DNA of 64,000 nucleotides from Blastochloris viridis. GTDB taxonomy: Bacteria > Pseudomonadota > Alphaproteobacteria > Rhizobiales > Xanthobacteraceae. Both the position numbers and the translations under genes were made by a program. Positions 56,068 to 64,000 of the stretch are shown piece after piece; within the stretch, counting starts at the first letter, position 1, and every line of letters starts with the position of its first letter. Below the pieces are notes generated by a model. The model saw only the letters and a list, made by a program, of their open reading frames with translations, made no database searches and had not been told where the DNA came from. The stretch is taken from positions 908,001 through 972,000 of the forward strand of contig NZ_CP012946.1 of assembly GCF_001402875.1 (NCBI RefSeq). Reading direction: 5' to 3'.

Positions 56068-58686
56068 TCAGAACTTGAAATTGACGGACACCGTGGTGGT
56101 GCGGCCCGGCGCGGGCAGGCTGACTTGGCCGAGCGCCGGCACGTAGGCGACATCGGTCACATTGTTGACCGCGAAGCGCAGCTTGACGGCCTCGGTGACG
56201 GCGTAGGAGCCGTAGAGGTCATAGATGGTGTAGGCGTCGGTCAGATAGCTGCCGTAGATCAGGCCGAAATGCTGATCGGCGGCACCGACATGGGTGAGGC
56301 GCCCGCCCAGAGTCAGCGCCTTGTCGAACAGCCGCACCCCCCCATCGACCGTGTATTTCATCTTCGGCGGCACGAACAGCACGCCGGAGGCGGCGTCATA
56401 GGACGCGCCGTTGTAGAGATAGGTGTCGGCGTAATCGGCCTTGAGATAGCTGAACGAGCCGCCGATATAGAACGGCCCGGCGTCGTAATTCGCCTCGACC
56501 TCGACGCCGCGCATCAGCGTCAGGCCGTCGAGATTGACGTAGGCATCGTATTCGTAGGGGGCAACGCCCACGGCCGGCACGAGCGAAATCTTGCCGACGG
56601 CGATGTAGTTCTGCACCCGGCGATAGAAGTCGACGACCTTCATCCGCACCTTGTCGCCGGGCACCAGTACATTGTCGGAGGACAGATTGGCGCCGATCTC
56701 CCAGGTTTCCGCTTCCTCCGGTTCGATCGCCGGGTTGGGCGCGTACTGGCCGGCATAGCCGCCGACGTGCGCGCCGCCGAATGCCGCTTCCATCAGGGTC
56801 GGCGGACGGTAGCCCTGCGAGTAGGTGCCGAACAGCTGCAGGCCGTCGAGCGGCTTCAGCGTGAGATTGGCGGTGGGGCTGAAGGCGCCGCCGGACCGGT
56901 CGACATCCACGCCGTAGCTGGGATGGGTGGTCGTATAAATTGTCCTGTAAAGTCGACAGGTTCCGTTCGCCCGATAAATTTGGCAATAGCGCTCGCTCGT
57001 CGTGACCGGCTTGCCGCCGATCGTCGTCTGCGCCGCAAGATCATAGTAATCGTAGCGGATGCCGCCGGACAGGCTGAGCCAGTCGCGCTCGAACGTCGCC
57101 TTGCCGAAGCCGCTATAGATGTCCCGCGTGCCGGTGGGATTGGCCCCCTGGTACCAGAACGCCTGGAGGGCATTGGCGTCGATGCCGCTGCCGGTGGCCT
57201 CGGTGTTGCCGTCGTCGTGAAACCCCTCGAACCCGTAATTGAACGAAAGATCGCCGAAAGGGAGCTGAACGCGGCTGGTGTTGTCGGCGCTGCCGCCGAT
57301 TGTTGCCAGGCTGTAATTGACCCAGGTCTCCGGTTGGTCGCTCGACCGCTTCGGGCGGTATTCGTCGTCCTTGACGTTGTTGTACCAAAGCCGCGCCTTG
57401 AGATCGATCAGGCTGCCGTCCGGCTTCCAGTGATAGGCGGCCGACAGCGTATCGTTGAGAATGGCCTGCTCGTCCTCGTAGGCGGACTGCCCTTGGCTGA
57501 ACGCCGCGTCGTAGCGCAGCCAGCTGACGGTCAGGCTCGACGCATCGGTCGGCTTGGCTTCGGCCTTGAACAGGTAGGACGAGGTCTCCGACCCGGTGAA
57601 CACCGGCGCCTCCAGCGGCCAGCCGATATAGTCGACCGCGCCGTTCTTGCCGATCGCGTACTCGCCGAGCTTCTTGTGGCTGTAGGCGGCGAGCAGCGAG
57701 AAGCTGTCCGAAATGCGCGCCGCTGCCGACGCCGAGCCGGCAAGCTGGTATTCGTTGTCGCCCTTGGTGAGGTCGAGCTCGGTGCCGAACAGCCGGCCGG
57801 GCGCGATGATATCGCCGGCCTCGATGGTGCGGAAATTGACCGAGCCGCCAAGCGAGCCGGCGCTGCCGACCCCCGAGGTCGTGGTCTTTTCGATATCGAC
57901 CTCACGGATCAGTGCGGTGTCGACATAGCTGTAGCCGGTGGAGCCGTGGCCAGCGCGCTGGAAGTTCTGGCGCGCGCCGTCGATCATCATCGCAATGCGG
58001 TTCTGGTCCTGCAGGCCGCGGATATTGACGTTGACCCCTGGATTCTGCGCGTTGTCGGACGAGGCCAGAACGCCGGGCACGCTGGCGAACAGATCGCGTG
58101 CGGTGCGGTTCGGATTGGTCTGAATCGCCTCGCGCGAGATCACGCTGACGGAGGCCGGCGTGTCGTAGACCCAGTCCGGCGTGCCCTGGAAGCCCGAGCC
58201 GGACGCGGCGTTCCATCCGCCGGTGACGTCGATCACGTCGAGCGCGATCGCACCGTCGGCGTCCCCTGCGGTCGGGATCGCAGCGGTGCCGGGCCGCGTG
58301 ATGGTCACCGTCGAGCCGTTGGTGAAACGGTAGCTCAGGCCGCTGCCGGCCAGCAGCCGGCTGAGTGCCGCGGTCGGGTTGAGCGTTCCCTGCACGCCGG
58401 GTGAATTGACGCCGCGCACCACGTCGGCGGTGACGAAGAGCTGGATGCCGGTGGTCCGCGAGAATTCGACCAACGCCTGCGACAGGGGTTGTGGCGCGAT
58501 GCGGAATGTTGCCGTCGCGGCGCCGGGTGCACCCGGTTGAGACTGGGCGAACGCGGGCGTGTGCAGCGCGAGCCCGGCCGCCAGCGCCGCCGTCACCAGA
58601 GATGCAAATGTCCGTCCGCAGCGCTTATGCCACGCATTGTCATTTTTAAGGTGCGGGTATGACCGCGTCTTCCTCTTGCCGTCCAT
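56068..58686 (-). CDS. hasR: TonB-dependent heme/hemophore receptor with STN domain (HasR-like)
   Basis: The protein is 872 residues. The signal peptide (FASLVTAALAAGLALHTPAFAQ) ends near residue 48. An STN signalling domain (about 60-132) has FRIAPQPLSQALVEFSRTTGIQLF. A TonB-box-like DVIDVTGG precedes the plug, which contains VNVNIRGLQDQNRIAMMIDGARQNF. The barrel carries the heme-receptor features YSQGYRPPTLMEAAF and NPAIEPEEAETWEIG with a His between (GGAHVGG). The last residues are TTTVSVNFKF. It takes heme from the hemophore and also signals inward. The start is ATG 58686. A GTG three bases upstream is equally possible. Confidence 0.92.
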   Translation of the reverse strand: MDGKRKTRSYPHLKNDNAWHKRCGRTFASLVTAALAAGLALHTPAFAQSQPGAPGAATATFRIAPQPLSQALVEFSRTTGIQLFVTADVVRGVNSPGVQGTLNPTAALSRLLAGSGLSYRFTNGSTVTITRPGTAAIPTAGDADGAIALDVIDVTGGWNAASGSGFQGTPDWVYDTPASVSVISREAIQTNPNRTARDLFASVPGVLASSDNAQNPGVNVNIRGLQDQNRIAMMIDGARQNFQRAGHGSTGYSYVDTALIREVDIEKTTTSGVGSAGSLGGSVNFRTIEAGDIIAPGRLFGTELDLTKGDNEYQLAGSASAAARISDSFSLLAAYSHKKLGEYAIGKNGAVDYIGWPLEAPVFTGSETSSYLFKAEAKPTDASSLTVSWLRYDAAFSQGQSAYEDEQAILNDTLSAAYHWKPDGSLIDLKARLWYNNVKDDEYRPKRSSDQPETWVNYSLATIGGSADNTSRVQLPFGDLSFNYGFEGFHDDGNTEATGSGIDANALQAFWYQGANPTGTRDIYSGFGKATFERDWLSLSGGIRYDYYDLAAQTTIGGKPVTTSERYCQIYRANGTCRLYRTIYTTTHPSYGVDVDRSGGAFSPTANLTLKPLDGLQLFGTYSQGYRPPTLMEAAFGGAHVGGYAGQYAPNPAIEPEEAETWEIGANLSSDNVLVPGDKVRMKVVDFYRRVQNYIAVGKISLVPAVGVAPYEYDAYVNLDGLTLMRGVEVEANYDAGPFYIGGSFSYLKADYADTYLYNGASYDAASGVLFVPPKMKYTVDGGVRLFDKALTLGGRLTHVGAADQHFGLIYGSYLTDAYTIYDLYGSYAVTEAVKLRFAVNNVTDVAYVPALGQVSLPAPGRTTTVSVNFKF

Positions 58687-58810
58687 CACAACGCCCCACG
58701 TCCCGCAAGCGGCGGGCTCGCCGAAGGGCGTTTCAGCCCTCCCCTAGGGAAGACACCGGACGAGCGTGGACGAATGATCGCAACCGCGCATTTTTCTCAA
58801 CGTTAGAGCG

Positions 58811-59743
58811 CTACCAGTCTGGATAGACCACCGTGACGAGGCCGGGCGCCTGCAGCAGCCGGATCGGCAGGGTATCGGCAATCGTCTGCAGCGCGTCGTC
58901 AGGCCGGCGGGTGTCGAACACCGCCGTCACCGGGATGTCGGCGATCTGCCTGCTCAGCAGCACGATGCGGCCGCGGCGATAGCGGTCGAGTTCGGCGAGC
59001 ACCAAGTGGAGCGGCACGTCCTGGACCATGATCCGATCGTTCCGCCAAGCGGCAGCCGCCTCGAGATCCGCGCGCGTGGGGTCGCCGGGCCCGGCCCGAT
59101 CGTAGCTGAGTTGCCAACCCTGCTCGATGACGACCGCGGGCCTGTCGCCGGACTCAACCGTCACCGCGTGCTCGATGGCCACCACCGTCACCAGATCATC
59201 GACGTATTTGACGTCGAACCGGGTGCCCAGCGCCCGCGTGGTGCCGCCGCCCGAGGCCACCATGAAGGGCCGGCCATCGGCCGCCACGTCGAAAAAGCCC
59301 TCGCCCCGGTGCAGCAGAACCTGCCGCGCCGCGTCGGTGAACTCGATCGACATCGCCGAGTAGCTGCCGAGTTCGACAGTGCTGCCGTCCGCCAGCATCA
59401 GCGTTCGACGTTCACCGATGCCGGTGGTGACGTCCGCGAACAGACCGTGACGCCCGGCGAGGTATCCGGCCCCGACTGCCGTCGCGATGGCGCCGACGAC
59501 CAGCGTCCGGCGGCTGATCACCGCGGGACGACGGCGCAGGCGGTCGATCTCCGGCTTGACGATATCGAACCGCTGCCACAGGCGCAGGGCACGCGTCCAG
59601 GCCGCGGCATGAGCGTCGGCCTGGCTCACCCAGGCCTGAAAGGCCCGCCGATCGTCATCGGTCGATTGGTCGTCGTGAAGACGGACGAGCCACTCCAGCG
59701 CTGTCCTGAGGGCCGGGTCCGTTGTGTCCTCTTCGGGTTCCAC
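58811..59743 (-). CDS. hasS: FecR-family sigma regulator (HasS-like)
   Basis: The protein is 310 residues. The N-terminal cytoplasmic part DPALRTALEWLVRLHDDQSTDDDRRAFQAWVSQADAHAAAW is the anti-sigma DUF4880 region. One membrane helix (RRTLVVGAIATAVGAGYLAG, about 78-97) is followed by a periplasmic FecR domain with RRTLMLADGSTVELGSYSAMSIEF and RALGTRFDVKYVDDLVTVVAIEHAVTVESG, then a secretin/STN-like end. It should relay receptor occupancy to the ECF sigma factor. Its GTG start at 59743 lies 89 bp inside the sigma gene, an unusually long overlap. Confidence 0.9.
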   Translation of the reverse strand: MEPEEDTTDPALRTALEWLVRLHDDQSTDDDRRAFQAWVSQADAHAAAWTRALRLWQRFDIVKPEIDRLRRRPAVISRRTLVVGAIATAVGAGYLAGRHGLFADVTTGIGERRTLMLADGSTVELGSYSAMSIEFTDAARQVLLHRGEGFFDVAADGRPFMVASGGGTTRALGTRFDVKYVDDLVTVVAIEHAVTVESGDRPAVVIEQGWQLSYDRAGPGDPTRADLEAAAAWRNDRIMVQDVPLHLVLAELDRYRRGRIVLLSRQIADIPVTAVFDTRRPDDALQTIADTLPIRLLQAPGLVTVVYPDW

Positions 59744-60299
59744 TGGCGAGGCTCATCCCCTCTGTGCGCCGAACATCATCGCTCGCGCTGCGACCACGCT
59801 GCGCAAGACGGCGATCGAGATCGGCCAGCGCGCCGACGATCTGCGAAATCACCGTGTTGCGCGAAACGCCCTGGCGGGCGGCGATCTCGTCATAGCTCAG
59901 CCCCTCGAACTTGTTGAGAACGAAGGCTTCGCGGCGCCGGGGCGGCAGCGTCGCAATCGCCCGCAGCACGCGCCGCAACTCGCATCGAAACACCGCCGTC
60001 ATTTCTGGGGATGGGCCGGGATCGACGATCGCCCGCAGTTCGTCGTCGGGCAGGCCGACCTCCGCCCGCCGCGCCGCATCGCGCAGGTGGTTGAGAGCCA
60101 GGTTCCGCGCGGCACACGCGAGGTAGGCCGGGCAGTGAACGGGCGCGCCGCATTCGGCGTTGGCAAGCAGCTTGAGGAAAACCTGCTGGACGACGTCTTC
60201 GGTGGTCGCTCGGCTGCGAACGAGCCGCTTGACGAGCCGCTTGAGCCGCTCCTGCTCGGATACATAAAGGCTCACCAAATCGAAGGTTTGGGCACTCAT
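59655..60299 (-). CDS. hasI: ECF sigma factor (HasI/FecI-like)
   Basis: The protein is 214 residues. Region 2 includes SEQERLKRLVKRLVRSRATTEDVVQQVFLKLL and region 4 includes LPPRRREAFVLNKFEGLSYDEIAARQGVSRNTVISQIVGALADLDRRL. The pattern is that of FecI-type iron-starvation ECF factors. The protein carries an extra tail of about 40 residues beyond region 4 (from RSASDDVRR on). That tail is encoded in DNA shared with the start of the FecR gene. It should transcribe hasR and downstream genes after signalling. A candidate promoter lies just upstream. Confidence 0.9.
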   Translation of the reverse strand: MSAQTFDLVSLYVSEQERLKRLVKRLVRSRATTEDVVQQVFLKLLANAECGAPVHCPAYLACAARNLALNHLRDAARRAEVGLPDDELRAIVDPGPSPEMTAVFRCELRRVLRAIATLPPRRREAFVLNKFEGLSYDEIAARQGVSRNTVISQIVGALADLDRRLAQRGRSASDDVRRTEGMSLASGTRRGHNGPGPQDSAGVARPSSRRPIDR

Positions 60300-60377
60300 G
60301 AGTCCGACTCAGGGCCTGCCGTTCATTGGCCGGTCTGCCCACCGGCGACAAGTTCTCGCTTTCGCAGCCGACGGTCT

Positions 60378-60406
60378 TCCATAGCCGAATCAAAATTCGT
60401 TTTCAA
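60378..60406 (-). promoter_or_regulatory. Candidate sigma-70 promoter of hasI
   Basis: On the minus strand TTGAAA (60406-60401) and TATGGA (60383-60378) are separated by exactly 17 bases, about 80 bp upstream of the hasI ATG. They lie in an AT-rich patch. Spacing and sequence fit a housekeeping promoter that would supply basal sigma factor. Confidence 0.5.
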
Positions 60407-60409
60407 ACA

Positions 60410-60422
60410 GTATAGTTTATAC
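60410..60422. promoter_or_regulatory. 13-bp palindrome next to the hasI promoter
   Basis: GTATA-GTT-TATAC is a perfect dyad immediately upstream of the candidate -35 element. Its position suits an operator for an iron or heme regulator. It does not match a Fur, RirA or Irr consensus I could confirm. Confidence 0.35.
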
Positions 60423-60948
60423 CGAATCCATACTTGCTATTTCACGTAATCCAGTTGGCAAATACCTGCGAAGGAAGCCACAAGGACAAGCCATTGATCT
60501 GACCGAATTCAACCCACCGATAGCCGCGATGCTGTAGTCAATTTCTAATCGACCCGGCGCAATGCGCCAGATAATGCGGCCAAGCCGAAACATCTCGCCT
60601 CACCTGATTGTGGAGACGCAATTGCGCGCGTCCCGTTAGAGAGCGCTTTCAAGCCGGGACCGCCGGCGGGTGTGAAACCACGCTTCGACGTTGACTTGCT
60701 CAAATCTCGACGATGAGTGGGTGTCGGTCTCGGTCGAGGCTTGCTCGGCCATGACGGCGGAGAGATAAATTCGGCGGGCGCGGTATCAAGATGCCGCCAG
60801 TGACTCGGTCTCGCGTAGCGCGGTGACCTGCACGAACACCGAGGCCGGATCGATGCCGGGATGGTTGTCGGGCAGCAGGTCGAGCGCCATCGCCGAGATC
60901 TTGGCCATGCGGCGTAGGGCTGAATAGCGAAAGCGTATTCCGTTGGGT

Positions 60949-61224
60949 CTATTCGGCCGCGGCGGGGGTGAGGAGTCCAGCGGCGGCCATCTCCTCATGC
61001 AGGGCAATCGCGTCGATGTCGAAGCCGTTGGGCCACGCCGGCACACCCATCTCGACGAACGCGCGGTTGAAGAAGGTCGGGTCGCGTAGCGGCTCCACCA
61101 TCGGTCCGCCCTCGGCGAGAATGTCGGCGAAGGGCCGAACACCTTCGGTTCCGTCCGAGAAGCGGACCCACAAGCGATGGTCCTCCAAGGCTCGGAGGGC
61201 CACGACCTTCACGATCTGGATCAT
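60949..61224 (-). CDS. DUF2442 domain protein
   Basis: The protein is 91 residues. It reads IQIVKVVALRALEDHRLWVRFSDGTEGVRPFADILAEGG followed by PLRDPTFFNRAFVEMGVPAWPNGFDIDA, which is the DUF2442 pattern (short beta-rich core ending WPNG-type). Members are often encoded next to a DUF4160 gene in accessory regions and resemble toxin-antitoxin-like pairs, but the function is unproven. No DUF4160 partner is visible here. AAGGTGACGG precedes the ATG at 61224. Confidence 0.82.
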   Translation of the reverse strand: MIQIVKVVALRALEDHRLWVRFSDGTEGVRPFADILAEGGPMVEPLRDPTFFNRAFVEMGVPAWPNGFDIDAIALHEEMAAAGLLTPAAAE

Positions 61225-61360
61225 TCCGTCACCTTAGCTGCCCAACCCCGACACCGATTCAATTTGCACGGCGCCCTCTCGGTATGTGCTCGGAAAAGAC
61301 GAAATCCCGATTTAACTGACAAGAACAAACCTTGAACGCATCAAGGAGGTTGTGCAATTA

Positions 61361-61417
61361 TTGGCTGAGCTTGGGGTCTGGTGGCCAAGCGGCGGTGGCG
61401 GTCCTGGAGATAACTGA
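61361..61417 (+). CDS. Possible leader peptide ahead of the orphan gene
   Basis: A short frame reads LAELGVWWPSGGGGPGDN from a TTG at 61361 (or GTG 61352), preceded by a strong AAGGAGG at 61343-61349. Its TGA is directly followed by the ATG of the next gene (TGAATG), which suggests translational coupling. The peptide has no recognised family. It could equally be chance. Confidence 0.25.
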   Translation: MAELGVWWPSGGGGPGDN

Positions 61418-62077
61418 ATGTCTGTGCGAAAAATAAATCTTAGAAAACTTCTCCAAATAACGTTCTCCGACGCACGTCAGCAGAGATCGTTGTTATTAAA
61501 AGATATCCGCGAGGACAAGGCTAGAGCATCTTCTGATAATGCGGGTGGCGATTTCTATGGACCTTTTTGGTCTGATGCAAAGAAGTATGTGGCCGGAGGG
61601 TGCGATCTAATAGCTCAGACGGAGATAAGAATTAAGTCAAATAAAAGAAGGGAGCGTCTTTATCCTGTTCTGTGCAACGGTTTCTTGGATCTGTGGAAAG
61701 AGAAGATGCGATGGCGAAATGAACCTTTCGAGTTTTTTCCTCAAAACATTAAAGCTATGAAAGATATTCCGGAGCTAGGGGCCGCCGTCAAAATCGAAAA
61801 TACAGCTTCGGTGAAATTGTGGGATGGTTCAAACCGAATAATATATCCATATTTTAGCGAGGAGCCGGCTCTGCCCAAAGATGGTGCCCGACTAGGGTTC
61901 TGGGCTCTTTGGGAAGCCCTTCCGGGATATGCTCCATCAGACTTCCGTATAATTGATATCCAAAGGCGATCCTATTTCAGGCCTTCGGAAATTAAGTTTA
62001 CTGGGCACGAAAAAGACGAGTTTCTTGGGATGTATAAAGCAATAATAGATCTCTGGATCAGGTTGCGGGACGGCTAG
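61418..62077 (+). CDS. Orphan AT-rich hypothetical protein
   Basis: The protein is 219 residues. It starts MSVRKINLRKLLQITFSDARQQRSLLLKDIREDKARAS, then GGDFYGPFWSDAKKYVAGGCDLIAQTEIRIKSNKRRERLYPVLCNGF, DLWKEKMRWRNEPFEFFP and later YPYFSEEPALPKDGARLGFWALWEALPGY. It is soluble, basic in the first half and rich in Trp and aromatic residues. I recognise no domain. Codon and base use (many AT-ending codons) differ sharply from neighbours, a sign of recent acquisition. GGAGAT precedes the ATG. A strong hairpin covers its stop codon. Confidence 0.75.
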   Translation: MSVRKINLRKLLQITFSDARQQRSLLLKDIREDKARASSDNAGGDFYGPFWSDAKKYVAGGCDLIAQTEIRIKSNKRRERLYPVLCNGFLDLWKEKMRWRNEPFEFFPQNIKAMKDIPELGAAVKIENTASVKLWDGSNRIIYPYFSEEPALPKDGARLGFWALWEALPGYAPSDFRIIDIQRRSYFRPSEIKFTGHEKDEFLGMYKAIIDLWIRLRDG

Positions 62078-62093
62078 CGTCCGCAACCTGATC
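62056..62093. terminator. Long stem-loop at the end of the orphan gene
   Basis: GATCAGGTTGCGG(G)ACG pairs with CGTCCGCAACCTGATC, a stem of about 16 bp with one bulge. The gene's TAG stop lies in the loop. It also faces the convergent rpoD 3' end. There is no T-run, so it may protect 3' ends or act on both strands. Confidence 0.6.
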
Positions 62094-62130
62094 ACGCCAA
62101 GCTAAGCAACTCTCTGGCGAGATATGCCGA

Positions 62131-64000
<1,870 letters not shown>

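Larger units (their letters stand above)
60300..60948. other. AT-richer non-coding stretch upstream of hasI, 649 bp
   Basis: It contains the promoter-like elements at 60378-60406 and the palindrome at 60410-60422, then no gene I can support. A 40-codon frame (60786-60908) is not called. Base composition from about 60380 to 60570 is clearly lower in GC than the housekeeping regions. Confidence 0.5.

Noticed and set aside
55225..58404. Long plus-strand open frame opposite hasA and hasR
   Set aside because: It is antisense to genes with clear signal peptides and domains. The product has no recognisable motif.
60786..60908. Forty-codon minus-strand frame starting MAKISAMALDLLPDNHPG
   Set aside because: It has no ribosome-binding site and no family. 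It may be the remnant of a broken gene but cannot be supported.

Overview
The window is GC-rich, densely coded bacterial chromosome. The gene content (Omp25/31-type beta-barrels, DUF1289, DUF992, Omp19-like Inh lipoproteins, a carB, greA, lrp, ELM1-family, trxB, lysR cluster and an Mg-type hemB) points to an alphaproteobacterium of the Hyphomicrobiales (Rhizobiales). The genus cannot be fixed from the sequence. No rRNA, tRNA or CRISPR array was found. Both ends cut genes: an acyl-CoA dehydrogenase at the left and rpoD at the right.

Layout. 0-7 kb: acyl-CoA dehydrogenase 5' end, hemB, an alpha/beta hydrolase, small hypothetical proteins, two Inh-family lipoproteins and mmsA. 7-11.2 kb: four paralogous outer-membrane barrel genes on the minus strand. 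11.5-15.2 kb: a MotA/MotB-type stator pair, a rhodanese and a 3-hydroxyacyl-CoA dehydrogenase. 15.5-19.1 kb: retropepsin and DUF1289 genes, an intact ISAs1-family insertion sequence with a perfect 10-bp target duplication, and cobT. 19.3-32.9 kb: LprI-like protein, a membrane histidine kinase, a nuclease, mrp/apbC, small membrane proteins, a GST, an EAL protein, a globin-coupled chemotaxis transducer, an aspartate aminotransferase and a DUF992 protein. 33-42 kb: an EF-G paralog, a repeat-flanked msrP, lysR, trxB, an ELM1-family gene, lrp and greA. 42.4-51.7 kb: carB, gtrA-like, methyltransferase, aldehyde dehydrogenase, acyltransferase, mltB-like and cupin genes.

The most distinctive region is 52.1-60.3 kb. 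It is a complete heme-acquisition (has) locus in the order known from Serratia: ECF sigma factor, FecR-type regulator, TonB-dependent receptor with an STN signalling domain, hemophore, ABC exporter and membrane-fusion protein. The hemophore is unusual. An N-terminal HasA-like domain keeps counterparts of the heme-ligand His and Tyr, and it is joined to a C-terminal RTX calcium-binding and type I secretion module. The predicted circuit is that external hemophore-heme binds the receptor, the STN domain signals through FecR to the sigma factor, and the operon is induced. The outer-membrane TolC and the TonB energy source are not in the window.

Only ordinary housekeeping genes lie left of the has locus. 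To its right is a non-coding, AT-richer stretch, a lone DUF2442 gene and an AT-rich orphan gene (61.4-62.1 kb) before rpoD. Together 51.7-62.1 kb looks like an accessory insertion. Several intergenic repeat families recur, including a 3 x 120-bp tandem array with inverted copies on the other side of msrP.
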